From Ignavibacteriota bacterium (lineage in GTDB: Bacteria > Bacteroidota > Ignavibacteria > Tepidaquicellales > Tepidaquicellaceae): a stretch of 64,000 nt of DNA. The stretch is taken from assembly GCA_026390735.1 (NCBI GenBank), contig JAPLFJ010000012.1, forward strand, positions 1-64,000, written 5' to 3'. How positions within the stretch are numbered: position 1 is the first letter of the stretch; every line of letters begins with the position of its first letter. Under the pieces are notes generated by a model. It searched no databases and was not told the DNA's origin. It saw only the letters and a program-made list of their open reading frames with translations. Made by a program: the position numbers and the translations under genes. Of this stretch, positions 53,532 through 61,629 are shown piece after piece.

Positions 53532-55520
53532 ATGTCAGAACACATCTCTACCGGAGTCAAAGGTATACCGGAAAATGCTTATCGTGAATTAAGAGAGGGA
53601 GAAGTTTTTGTTCCGTTGATGTCACCAACCAGCATTGTTCCTGAAGTAAATCTTTGGTCTGTATCATGGGGATTGCTTATGGCAATCATTTTCTCTGCTG
53701 CTGCAGCTTACCTTGGATTAAAAATAGGGCAGGTTTTCGAAGCGGCAATCCCGATTGCTATTATCGCAGTCGGTGTATCGTTCCTCACAAAGAGAAAGAA
53801 TGCTCTTGGTGAGAACGTAATTATTCAATCTATAGGCGCCAGTTCGGGTGTTATAGTTGCGGGAGCAATTTTCACGATTCCTGCATTATACATTCTCGGA
53901 CTTGACGTACAGTTTTATCAGGTATTCTTATCATCATTACTCGGTGGTTTTCTTGGTATTCTGTTTCTTATTCCGTTCAGAAAATATTTTGTTGCGGATA
54001 TGCACGGTAAGTATCCATTCCCTGAAGCAACTGCCACTACAGAAGTTTTAGTATCGGGAGAAAAAGGCGGCAGTCAGGCTAAGTTACTTTTAGTCAGCGG
54101 ACTTATCGGCGGTATATACGATTTTATAATCGCAACGTTCGGATGGTGGAGTGAAGTTTTCACTACACGTGTTTTCGAAGCGGGAAATATGCTTGCAGAA
54201 AAGACCAAGCTAATCTTCAAGATTAATGTTGGTTCAGCAGTACTTGGTTTAGGATATATTGTCGGTTTAAAGTATGCCGCAATTATCTGCGCAGGTTCTT
54301 TTATCGGATGGTATATGATTATTCCGATAATAAATTATTTTGCCCCGGGTATGACAATTCCTATCGGTGCAAACATAACAAAGCTTGTGAGTGCAATGTC
54401 GGCCGAGGAAATTTTTGGAGCCTACGTCAGACCGATTGGTATTGGCGGTATTGCAATGGCAGGTGTTATCGGCATCGTCCGCTCATCTGGGATTATTAAG
54501 TCCGCATTCGGTCTTGCAGTCAAAGAGATTTTTGGAAAGCACGACACCACGAAAGAAGTATTAAGAACTCAAAGAGATTTACCAATGGGTATTATTGTTG
54601 GCGGTATTTTACTCGTAGCAGTAGTAATTTTCGTATTCTTCTTATTTGGTGTTGTACACAATGTAGGATATGCGTTTATGGGATTAGCGATAGTTATGGT
54701 TATTGCATTCCTGTTTACGACTGTTGCGGCAAACGCAATCGCTATTGTCGGAACAAACCCTGTATCGGGTATGACATTAATGACACTGATTATCTCTTCA
54801 GTGATTATGGTGTCTGTCGGATTAACTGGTAATGTTGGTATTGTCGCAGCAATGATTATCGGCGGTGTAGTTTGCACAGCACTTTCAATGGCAGGCGGTT
54901 TTATCACAGACCTGAAAATCGGTTACTGGCTCGGAACTTCACCTTATAAACAGGAATCGTGGAAGTTTCTTGGGACAGTTTTATCAGCTGCTGCTGTTGG
55001 ATTTGTTATATTATTAATAAATAAAAATGGTGGTTTTACAGGTAGCAGTCCTGAGTTTCCAGCACCACAGGCGAATGCAATGGCGGCTGTTATAGAACCT
55101 ATGATGTCGGGGAAACCAGCACCCTGGATGCTTTATGCAGCAGGTGCTTTTATGTCTTTAGTTTTAACACTGATTGGTGTTCCAGCACTTGCATTTTCAT
55201 TAGGAATGTTTATTCCTCTTCAGCTGAATACACCAATATTACTCGGCGGCATAATATCTCACTTTGTTTCAACAAGAAGCAAAAATGAAAAAGTTAACAA
55301 AGCAAGAAGCGACAGAGGTACACTTATAGCATCTGGTTTTATTGCAGGTGGTGCTCTTATGGGTGTAGTAAGTCTTACTTTACAAAATTTTAATATTAAT
55401 TTTGTTAACAAAGAATGGTTCGAATCACACTCGGCTGAAATAATCGCATTATTAATGCTCGCAGTAATTTGTGCTTACTTTATCTGGGATTCATTAAGAG
55501 GTAAGCCCGAAGAAGATTAA
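53532..55520 (+). CDS. OPT family oligopeptide transporter
   Basis: A 662-residue polytopic membrane protein with about 15 membrane segments. It matches the OPT family: SWGLLMAIIFSAAAAYLGLK and GQVFEAAIPIAIIAVGVSF near the N-terminus, MHGKYPFPEATATTEVL, and LGTSPYKQESWKFLGT. OPT proteins import oligopeptides or metal chelates. The 35-base gap to the next gene suggests one transcript with the GxxExxY gene and pepT. Confidence 0.93.
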   Translation: MSEHISTGVKGIPENAYRELREGEVFVPLMSPTSIVPEVNLWSVSWGLLMAIIFSAAAAYLGLKIGQVFEAAIPIAIIAVGVSFLTKRKNALGENVIIQSIGASSGVIVAGAIFTIPALYILGLDVQFYQVFLSSLLGGFLGILFLIPFRKYFVADMHGKYPFPEATATTEVLVSGEKGGSQAKLLLVSGLIGGIYDFIIATFGWWSEVFTTRVFEAGNMLAEKTKLIFKINVGSAVLGLGYIVGLKYAAIICAGSFIGWYMIIPIINYFAPGMTIPIGANITKLVSAMSAEEIFGAYVRPIGIGGIAMAGVIGIVRSSGIIKSAFGLAVKEIFGKHDTTKEVLRTQRDLPMGIIVGGILLVAVVIFVFFLFGVVHNVGYAFMGLAIVMVIAFLFTTVAANAIAIVGTNPVSGMTLMTLIISSVIMVSVGLTGNVGIVAAMIIGGVVCTALSMAGGFITDLKIGYWLGTSPYKQESWKFLGTVLSAAAVGFVILLINKNGGFTGSSPEFPAPQANAMAAVIEPMMSGKPAPWMLYAAGAFMSLVLTLIGVPALAFSLGMFIPLQLNTPILLGGIISHFVSTRSKNEKVNKARSDRGTLIASGFIAGGALMGVVSLTLQNFNINFVNKEWFESHSAEIIALLMLAVICAYFIWDSLRGKPEED

Positions 55521-55555
55521 TCTAAAAATTTTTATTAATCTCAAATACTAAAACT

Positions 55556-55975
55556 ATGGCTGAACTATTATATAAAGACCTTACAGAGAAAATCATAAAG
55601 GTTTTTCTGGATGTCTTCAATCATCTTGGGTATGGTTATTCCAAGGACATATATATGGAAGCACTTGCTTATGAAATGCATACACAGGGATTAGTTTACG
55701 AGAAAGAAGTTCAGATAGAAATTTTTTATAAAGAAATTAAAGTAGGGCAATACAAACTGGACTTTGTTAATGAAGATAAAGTTCTGCTTTACATAGATAC
55801 GAATGAAGTAGTATCACAGAATGCAGAGTACACGATTATCAATCATTTGAAGTCCACAAAATTTGAAGTAGGTCTTGTGCTGAACTTTGGCAGAAAACCT
55901 GAAGTAAGAAGAAAGATTTTTCAAAACTCAAGAAAGACATTTATTAAAAAAGGAGAATTACTCGATGAAAAATGA
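55556..55975 (+). CDS. GxxExxY family protein
   Basis: A 139-residue protein of the GxxExxY family. The usual GxGxxExxY box is here GYGYSKDIYMEALAYEM, with Lys-Asp replacing the common Glu position. Then come GLVYEKEVQIEIFYKEIKVG, YKLDFVNEDKVLLYID and VGLVLNFGRKPEVRRKIF. The fold is related to nucleases (PD-(D/E)XK-like) but activity is unproven, and the altered box makes catalysis doubtful. It overlaps pepT by 11 bases, an unusual link for this family. Confidence 0.85.
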   Translation: MAELLYKDLTEKIIKVFLDVFNHLGYGYSKDIYMEALAYEMHTQGLVYEKEVQIEIFYKEIKVGQYKLDFVNEDKVLLYIDTNEVVSQNAEYTIINHLKSTKFEVGLVLNFGRKPEVRRKIFQNSRKTFIKKGELLDEK

Positions 55976-57197
55976 AATAAAGGAAAGGTTTTTCAGATAC
56001 ATTAAAATCGATACAATGTCCGATGAAAATTCCGAGACCTTTCCAAGTACTAAAAAACAGTACGACCTCTTAAACCTTTTAAACAAAGAGCTGAAAGAGT
56101 TTGGATTAAAATCAGAGGTTGACGAGCACGGTTACGTGATGGCAACCTTGCCGTCAAACATTGACAAGAAGATTCCTGTAATCGGATTCATATCACACGT
56201 TGATACGAGTCCTGATATGTCAGGTGAGAACGTTAATCCTTTAGTATGGGAAAACTATGACGGCGGCGACATTACAATCAATAAAGATTTAAAGCTTGTA
56301 CTGACCACAGAACTGTTTCCTGATTTAAAAGAATACGTTGGCGATACAATTATCACAACAGACGGAACAACGCTGCTTGGTGCAGATGACAAAGCAGGTA
56401 TTGCTGAAATCATGACTGCAATCAAGTATCTTGTTGAACATCCTGAAATAAAACACGGTGAGATTAAAATCGGCTTCACGCCAGACGAAGAAATCGGACG
56501 CGGTGTTGATTTCTTTGACGTAAAGAAGTTCGGAGCACAGTACGCATACACAATGGACGGAAGTCACGTTGGCGAGCTTGAATTCGAAAACTTCAATGCG
56601 GCAAAGCTTACTGTCAGCATTCAGGGTCGTAACGTTCACCCGGGATACGCAAAGGATAAAATGCTGAACTCTATGCTTATTGCGATGGAGTACAACGCAT
56701 TACTTCCAGTGAATATGCGTCCCGAGTACACAGAAGGCTACGACGGCTTTTACCATCTGATTTCGATGAGCGGTTCGGTTGAGAACACAACGATTACTTA
56801 CATCGTTCGTGACCACGACCGTGCAAAGTTTGAAAGCAAGAAAGTATTCGCAGCAGAATGTGCAGACTTTCTGAACAAGCGTTACGGCAAAGAAGTTGTG
56901 AAGGCTGAACTGAAAGACCAGTACTTTAATATGCGCGAGAAAGTGGAAGAAGTTTTCCACATCGTGGATATCGCAGAACAGGCAATGATAGAAATCGGCA
57001 TCGAGCCGAAAATTATGCCAATCCGCGGAGGTACGGACGGTTCAAGACTTTCCTACATGGGACTCCCCTGCCCGAATATTTTCGCAGGCGGAATAAACTT
57101 CCACGGAAAGTTCGAATACGTTCCGCTTGAATCTATGGTAAAAGCAACGAACGTTATACTGAAAGTAATAGAACTCTACACAAAGAAAGACTGGTAA
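55965..57197 (+). CDS. pepT: Peptidase T (tripeptide aminopeptidase)
   Basis: A 410-residue M20-family zinc peptidase that releases the N-terminal residue of tripeptides in the cytosol. Metal ligands are seen in FISHVDTSPDMSG, LLGADDKAGIAEI, TPDEEIGRGV (catalytic Glu), YTMDGSHVGELE and, near the end, NFHGKFEYVP. A dimerisation insert lies at about 205-315. It overlaps the end of the GxxExxY gene, so it is translated from the same message as the OPT transporter, which would supply its substrates. Confidence 0.97.
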   Translation: MKNEIKERFFRYIKIDTMSDENSETFPSTKKQYDLLNLLNKELKEFGLKSEVDEHGYVMATLPSNIDKKIPVIGFISHVDTSPDMSGENVNPLVWENYDGGDITINKDLKLVLTTELFPDLKEYVGDTIITTDGTTLLGADDKAGIAEIMTAIKYLVEHPEIKHGEIKIGFTPDEEIGRGVDFFDVKKFGAQYAYTMDGSHVGELEFENFNAAKLTVSIQGRNVHPGYAKDKMLNSMLIAMEYNALLPVNMRPEYTEGYDGFYHLISMSGSVENTTITYIVRDHDRAKFESKKVFAAECADFLNKRYGKEVVKAELKDQYFNMREKVEEVFHIVDIAEQAMIEIGIEPKIMPIRGGTDGSRLSYMGLPCPNIFAGGINFHGKFEYVPLESMVKATNVILKVIELYTKKDW

Positions 57198-57210
57198 CAC
57201 ATAAAATCTG

Positions 57211-57243
57211 AAAGCCGTACATTGCAAAGTGTACGGCTTTTTT
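57211..57243 (+). terminator. Terminator after pepT (AAAGCCGTAC type)
   Basis: AAAGCCGTACA pairs with TGTACGGCTTT and is followed by more T. This is the first of four copies of one terminator type (others at 59117, 60128 and 61326). Confidence 0.92.
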
Positions 57244-57262
57244 AAAATCAGCGGAGGAAAAA

Positions 57263-57697
57263 ATGATTCGTAGAACATTTTCTTACATCTTAATCTTTTC
57301 ATTTCTGTTAACTGCATCAGGCTGCTTTACAACTAAAAACTATTCCGACCCGCCCGAAGTTTTCATTGCCAAGGAAAAAGAAAACAAAGGTGTGAAGAAT
57401 GACAACATAGACAGTCTTACACTCATCAACAATAAATCAATTAGTCTAAGCGATTACACTTCAAGGTTCATTAAGAATTATATGGACAGTAGTTATAAGT
57501 TTGTTTATTACTATAAAACTTCTGTGCTGGATACTATCGACATCAAAAGCATCAACTTGGTACATTATTCGATAACTAAATCGGATAACAAAAGGTTTGA
57601 GAGAGAAGTACTGCCATACATCGGACTTGCAATACTTATTCCGCTGGCAATAATAGGGCTCGCAGCACTTTTGTTACCGCACGGATTAGGAGGGTAG
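57263..57697 (+). CDS. Lipoprotein of a tandem family, copy 1
   Basis: A 144-residue product with a lipoprotein signal (TASGC, Cys about 20). The middle region includes NYSDPPEVFIAKEKENKG, IDSLTLINNKSISLSDYTSR and FIKNYMDSSYKFVYYYKT. One membrane segment (about 120-139) is near the C-terminus, which is odd for a lipoprotein. GGAGG precedes ATG. I recognise no family. Copy 2 follows after 2 bases and is about four-fifths identical by eye, so this is a recent tandem duplication. Confidence 0.75.
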   Translation: MIRRTFSYILIFSFLLTASGCFTTKNYSDPPEVFIAKEKENKGVKNDNIDSLTLINNKSISLSDYTSRFIKNYMDSSYKFVYYYKTSVLDTIDIKSINLVHYSITKSDNKRFEREVLPYIGLAILIPLAIIGLAALLLPHGLGG

Positions 57698-57699
57698 TC

Positions 57700-58122
57700 G
57701 TGAATAAAAAGTTAATCACATACACTCTGCTCTTTTCATTTCTGTTAACAGCATCGGGCTGCTTTACAACTAAAAATTATTCCGACCCGCCCGATATTTT
57801 CATTGCAAAAGAAAAAGAAAACAAAGGTGTGAAGTCTGACAACATAGACAGCCTTACACTCATTAACAAAAAATCTGTTAGTCTAAGCGATTACACTTCA
57901 AGGTTCATTAAGAATTATATAGACAGTAGTTATAAGTTTGTTTATTACTATAAAACTTCTGTGCTGGATACTATTGATATCAAAAACATTTCATCAGTTC
58001 ATTATTCAATAACCAAAGCTGATAACAAGAAGGCGCTGCCATATGCTATTGCAATAATAATTATACCTTTAGTAATAATTGCACTAATTAGTCTTTTATG
58101 GCCACGAGGAATTGCAGGATAA
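57700..58122 (+). CDS. Lipoprotein of a tandem family, copy 2
   Basis: A 140-residue product starting with GTG, preceded by AGGAGGG. The lipobox (TASGC) and the middle region (NYSDPPDIFIAKEKENKG, SRFIKNYIDSSYKFVYYY) are nearly the same as in copy 1. The C-terminal membrane segment differs more (IIIIPLVIIALISLLWP). It follows copy 1 after 2 bases. Divergence concentrated at the C-terminus suggests the surface part is under selection or that the anchor is free to change. Confidence 0.75.
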   Translation: MNKKLITYTLLFSFLLTASGCFTTKNYSDPPDIFIAKEKENKGVKSDNIDSLTLINKKSVSLSDYTSRFIKNYIDSSYKFVYYYKTSVLDTIDIKNISSVHYSITKADNKKALPYAIAIIIIPLVIIALISLLWPRGIAG

Positions 58123-58124
58123 TT

Positions 58125-58601
58125 ATGACTAAAAAGTTAATCACATTCACTCTGCTCTTTTCATTTCTGCTTACTGTTGCGGGCTGTTACACAACAAACT
58201 ACTATTCAGAGACACCTGAAAATATGATTGAAAAAGAACAGGGAAGAAAGGATGTTGTGTATGATGATATAGACAGCTTAACTCTGACGAATAACAAAAC
58301 AATCGATTTATATTTTTATACTTCAAAGTTTATACAGAGCATGATTGACAGCAGTTACAAGTTTGTATATTTCTATCCGAGAGTTGTTTATGACAGTGTA
58401 AAGATGCGGGCGCTGAAATCAACTCAGGCTTTTTATAAAGACGCCGTCCCAGACACACTGGACATACGCAACATTTCTTTCCTGCATTACAAGGAAACAA
58501 AGATGCTGCCAAGAACATATACTCTTATTGCGCTGGGAGTCGGAATACCTGCTTTTATTCTGTTTTTCATCGCGATGTTTTCATTACCTATAGGAGGATA
58601 G
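58125..58601 (+). CDS. Lipoprotein of a tandem family, copy 3 (with insert)
   Basis: The start chosen is ATG 58125, which sits 2 bases after copy 2 and matches the other copies (MTKKLITFTLLFSFLLTVAGC). The earlier ATG at 58098 lies inside copy 2. The 158-residue product keeps the DIDSLTLTNNKTIDLYFYTS and DSSYKFVYFY segments but has about 18 extra residues before DTLDIRNISFLHY, and ends in a hydrophobic segment. It is clearly more distant than copies 1 and 2. Confidence 0.75.
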   Translation: MTKKLITFTLLFSFLLTVAGCYTTNYYSETPENMIEKEQGRKDVVYDDIDSLTLTNNKTIDLYFYTSKFIQSMIDSSYKFVYFYPRVVYDSVKMRALKSTQAFYKDAVPDTLDIRNISFLHYKETKMLPRTYTLIALGVGIPAFILFFIAMFSLPIGG

Positions 58602-58609
58602 TATTGATT

Positions 58610-59086
58610 ATGAAAACTTTCAATAAAATAATATCGTACATTCTACTTTTTGGGTTTCTGCTTAGCCTGAATGCGTGCACTTCGACAGAATATCTTTACG
58701 ACTCACCACAGAGAATATTAAGAGGAGATTCTGACATAGAATACGACAATGGCTTGTATAAAATTCAAAGCATTTCGCTGTATGATAACCGCGAGATTCC
58801 ATTAAGGAATTATTCCACAAAATTTATTGAGAAACCAGGCAAAGGTACATACTTTGTTTACTTCTATCCAAAGAATCTTTTTGTTGATTCTTTGCTTACG
58901 GCACAGACAAATTCCAAACTTCCGCTTTATAGAAAGCCCGTTGCAGACACTCTGAACATAAAGGAAATTGAAACGATGTACTTTACAAAGAACAAAGTGG
59001 AATCATCCACGATAGTTTTGCTTTCTGTGGTAGGAATTCCACTGGCAATTTTTCTTGGCGTACTGATAAGCAGAGGAAAGTTTTAA
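58610..59086 (+). CDS. Lipoprotein related to the tandem family, copy 4
   Basis: The start chosen is ATG 58610; TTG 58604 adds only two residues. The 158-residue product has a lipobox (SLNAC, Cys about 23) and the family layout: IQSISLYDNREIPLRNYSTK, TYFVYFYPKN, VADTLNIKEIETMYF and a C-terminal membrane segment (VLLSVVGIPLAIFLGVLIS). Sequence identity with copies 1-3 is low, but order and the DTLxIKxIxxxxY motif are shared. All four genes share one strand and probably one message ending at 59144. Confidence 0.72.
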   Translation: MKTFNKIISYILLFGFLLSLNACTSTEYLYDSPQRILRGDSDIEYDNGLYKIQSISLYDNREIPLRNYSTKFIEKPGKGTYFVYFYPKNLFVDSLLTAQTNSKLPLYRKPVADTLNIKEIETMYFTKNKVESSTIVLLSVVGIPLAIFLGVLISRGKF

Positions 59087-59116
59087 ATTCTACACAAGAG
59101 CAAATTCTGAATATAC

Positions 59117-59144
59117 AAAAGCCAAACAGTGTACGGCTTTTTTT
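59117..59144 (+). terminator. Degraded copy of the AAAGCCGTAC-type terminator
   Basis: AAAAGCC and GGCTTTTTTT pair, but the middle of the stem is altered on the 5' side (AAACAG) while the 3' side keeps GTGTACGG. It is probably still a weak terminator for the lipoprotein array. Confidence 0.7.
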
Positions 59145-59330
59145 ATCTGCCCATAAATCTTATAAAATCAGAAGAATTCATACCCGATATTAGCTCCAAA
59201 AAATAATTACAGAAATATTGAACTTATTTTATTTGATTTTGTTATTATATTCAATAAACAACAAAAAATACATTTATAAGTATTTAACTGTTGTTTAATT
59301 TTAAAATTAAATTAAAGGAGAAAAATTTAA

Positions 59331-60104
59331 ATGAAGAAAACATTACTTTCAGTTCTTGTAGCTATTGTATTTGTATTCACAGGTACAAGTTTATTTTCAC
59401 AGAATGCATACATTAAATTAGGCGGTGGTTATGGGCTTAGCCTTGCATCGCAGGAAGTTTATAACATTACTACTTCATCCGGAGAAGGAACAAGCGAAAG
59501 TCACAAGTATGGTTCATTCGGCGAAGGAATTAACTTTCAAGGCGGATTCGGCTACAACATTAATCCAAACTTTGCATTAGAATTAGCAGGTTCATACACA
59601 ATGGGAAAGAAATTCGATGAATACACATACAAAGCAGGATCGGTTAACTATGCGGAGAAATATTATGCAAACACAATTTCAATAATGCCTTCAGTAGTTG
59701 TAAAGGCACCTATGAAAGATATAACACCTTACACAAGATTCGGAATGATCGTTGGAATCCCGACCAAGAAAGAAGAAATCACTGCAACAGGAACAGGCGC
59801 ACCTACAGGAACAAAAGTTCTTAAGGAATCAGGCGGCGTTGCACTTGGAATTCAGGGAGCAGTTGGCGTGAACTTCAAAGCCGGAAAAAATCTTGGAATT
59901 TTTGCAGAAGTATTCGGTATCGGAATGAACTATGCACCGAGCCAGAGAGAAAATACTGAGACATTCACAGGTCTGACAGTAGACCCAACAGTAACTTATT
60001 CAGAAAGTTTTACATCAGGTACAGCAAACACAGAAGCAACACCAAGATACTCATTCAGCAGTTTTGGCCTGAATGTTGGTATCACATACACATTCGGAAA
60101 ATAG
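59331..60104 (+). CDS. Outer-membrane beta-barrel protein
   Basis: A 257-residue product with a signal peptide (cleaved at LFSQN), a Gly-rich first strand (LGGGYGLSLASQ), strands such as GFGYNINPNFALELAGSYT and GAVGVNFKAGKNLGIFAEV, and the end FGLNVGITYTFGK. It fits the OMP_b-brl type of about eight strands. AAAGGAG lies upstream of ATG. Remains of a paralogue of this gene are at 61236-61304. Confidence 0.8.
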   Translation: MKKTLLSVLVAIVFVFTGTSLFSQNAYIKLGGGYGLSLASQEVYNITTSSGEGTSESHKYGSFGEGINFQGGFGYNINPNFALELAGSYTMGKKFDEYTYKAGSVNYAEKYYANTISIMPSVVVKAPMKDITPYTRFGMIVGIPTKKEEITATGTGAPTGTKVLKESGGVALGIQGAVGVNFKAGKNLGIFAEVFGIGMNYAPSQRENTETFTGLTVDPTVTYSESFTSGTANTEATPRYSFSSFGLNVGITYTFGK

Positions 60105-60127
60105 TTTAAGAACAATAAAGAAAACAC

Positions 60128-60161
60128 AAAAGCCGTACGCTGCAAAGTGTACGGCTTTTTA
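60128..60161 (+). terminator. Terminator after the beta-barrel gene (AAAGCCGTAC type)
   Basis: AAAAGCCGTAC pairs with GTACGGCTTTT around GCTGCAAAGT and is followed by a T-rich run. The loop half GCAAAGTGTACGG is identical to the copy after pepT. Confidence 0.93.
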
Positions 60162-60210
60162 ATTTTTACTCAAAACACTAATCACAAATCCCTGTATTGT
60201 ATTATTAAAC

Positions 60211-60248
60211 AAAGAACGCTAATCTTTTGTGATTAGCGTTCTTCTTTA
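60211..60248. terminator. Bidirectional terminator between convergent barrel genes
   Basis: AAGAACGCTAATC pairs exactly with GATTAGCGTTCTT around TTTTGT, with T-rich flanks on both strands. It ends the minus-strand gene at 60280. Confidence 0.88.
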
Positions 60249-60279
60249 GAAAAAATCTGTTAAGAAAACCTCTTACTTC

Positions 60280-61014
60280 TTAGAAATGTACATTCAGCAA
60301 AATGCTGGCACTACCTGTACCAAAACCGCTTTCACTGGCACCTGTGTGAGTGTGACTAACACCTGTGTTAGTGAACGTTTGTACCGGAGATGTGAACGAT
60401 TCATAACCGAGTGTATATTTTCCTCCTAAGGAAATTCCCGGTGCGAAATACCAGTCAAATCCTAAGTTTGCGCCAAAACCAACAGAACTACCTGTCATTT
60501 TACCACTATAGGTTCCACCTGGCAAAGTGGAAGTATGGTCATAATTACCACTGTAGGTTCCATAATGAACATTTAAGCCTGCGTATGGTGATAGACCATA
60601 TAAAGATTTTAAGTGGTAATTTCCATCTAATGAAAACCCGAAGACTGTTTCAGATGCTTTTTCTGATTCACCCGGGGTAAGAAATGTCAACGTTCTTGAA
60701 CCTGTACCGAAACTTACTCCAATAGCCAAAGCTATTTTATCTGTTACATAATACTGTAAGCCGATACCATACGTAGGGGTAACTTTTAAAGATGCTGAAT
60801 CAAAACTACCATCTGCATTGAAATTAGGGCTCGTGTAAGAACCTGAATATGCTCCTTTTAAATCACTGCTAACAAAAGGAGAATATACAAAGATGATGTT
60901 TCTTGAACCCTGATGGATCTCTGGTTTTGTGCCATCCCAATTCTTATTGTCTTGAGCAAAAGAGAAACCGGTGGCTAGCACTACTAACAGTAAAGCTGTA
61001 ATTAGTTGTTTCAT
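60280..61014 (-). CDS. Outer-membrane beta-barrel protein
   Basis: A 244-residue product with a signal peptide (KQLITALLLVVLATGFSFAQ), then strands with alternating residues (YGIGLQYYVTDKIALAIGVS, GFGANLGFDWYFAPGISLGG) and a final strand SASILLNVHF ending in Phe. It belongs to the generic OMP_b-brl/OmpW-like group; pore or receptor function is not known. It is convergent with the 59331 gene but is not close to it in sequence. Confidence 0.8.
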   Translation of the reverse strand: MKQLITALLLVVLATGFSFAQDNKNWDGTKPEIHQGSRNIIFVYSPFVSSDLKGAYSGSYTSPNFNADGSFDSASLKVTPTYGIGLQYYVTDKIALAIGVSFGTGSRTLTFLTPGESEKASETVFGFSLDGNYHLKSLYGLSPYAGLNVHYGTYSGNYDHTSTLPGGTYSGKMTGSSVGFGANLGFDWYFAPGISLGGKYTLGYESFTSPVQTFTNTGVSHTHTGASESGFGTGSASILLNVHF

Positions 61015-61235
61015 TACTGTAACCTTTCATTTAATTTAAAAATATTTATTAAGGGGAACTATTGTTATATTAAATTGAACAATGGTTCATATTAATTATA
61101 AATAGCACAGGATTCAAGTGGCATATAAAGGACTGACGAACGCTATATCGTGATATCGCTTATCTCAAAACGGTATAAAAGGATAAATGCCACTAAGGGG
61201 TTACCTTTGAAAAATCAGTTTACTGAAACGTTCGT

Positions 61236-61304
61236 AAAATAATTACAGAAATATTGAATTTATTTGGTCTGAACGTTGGTATCACTTATGCATTCGGTAA
61301 ATAA
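61236..61304 (+). pseudogene. Remnant of a beta-barrel gene with internal deletion
   Basis: Bases 61236-61258 repeat 23 bases of the leader of the 59331 gene (59200-59222). From 61262 the sequence continues with the 3' end of such a gene, reading GLNVGITYAFGK and stop at 61302-61304, where the intact gene has GLNVGITYTFGK. Everything between, about 840 bases, is missing. A terminator of the same type follows, so the scar has leader, last 13 codons and terminator only. Confidence 0.85.
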
Positions 61305-61325
61305 TCCGTCCAATGAATTATATAT

Positions 61326-61358
61326 AAAAGCCGTACGCCAGAGAGTGTACGGCTTTTT
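61326..61358 (+). terminator. Terminator after the gene remnant (AAAGCCGTAC type)
   Basis: AAAAGCCGTAC pairs with GTACGGCTTTT around GCCAGAGAGT. It is the fourth copy of the terminator type. Confidence 0.9.
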
Positions 61359-61407
61359 AGTACATATACACAGAAAACCGTTTATGCCGGGAATCAGGTC
61401 TAACTTC

Positions 61408-61627
61408 TATCGTATATCGCAATTTGAGATAAGTGATAGGCATCTTAATTATAGTATTTTTCACTTAACGCATTATATGTACATTTATCGAAATCGTTCA
61501 TAGATACCACATTCGTTTATCGCATTTATTTATCGCTTATATCGTTATTTAATCATTTAGCATATTATAAGTATCTATTATCGGCAAAAATGAATAATTT
61601 ACACTTTCCCAATTATTGATTTTATCG
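61408..61627 (+). promoter_or_regulatory. Cluster of TATCG motifs upstream of the sensor gene
   Basis: In the 615-base gap 61015-61629, TATCG occurs at 61146, 61154, 61408, 61415, 61486, 61518, 61531, 61540, 61579 and 61623, always on the plus strand. The last eight lie in the 220 bases before the sensor gene start. The gap otherwise has the gene remnant and AT-rich sequence. Regulation by a TATCG-binding factor is inferred only. Confidence 0.45.
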
Positions 61628-61629
61628 GT

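Larger units (their letters stand above)
61155..61437. repeat. 15-bp inverted repeat flanking the gene remnant
   Basis: ATCGCTTATCTCAAA at 61155-61169 is repeated in inverted form as TTTGAGATAAGTGAT at 61423-61437 with one mismatch. The 253 bases between them hold the beta-barrel remnant and its terminator. No transposase frame is present, so a miniature element or chance repair product are both possible. Confidence 0.6.

Noticed and set aside
61276-61503. 75-codon frame across the gene scar
   Set aside because: It begins inside the beta-barrel remnant in the wrong frame and runs through the terminator.
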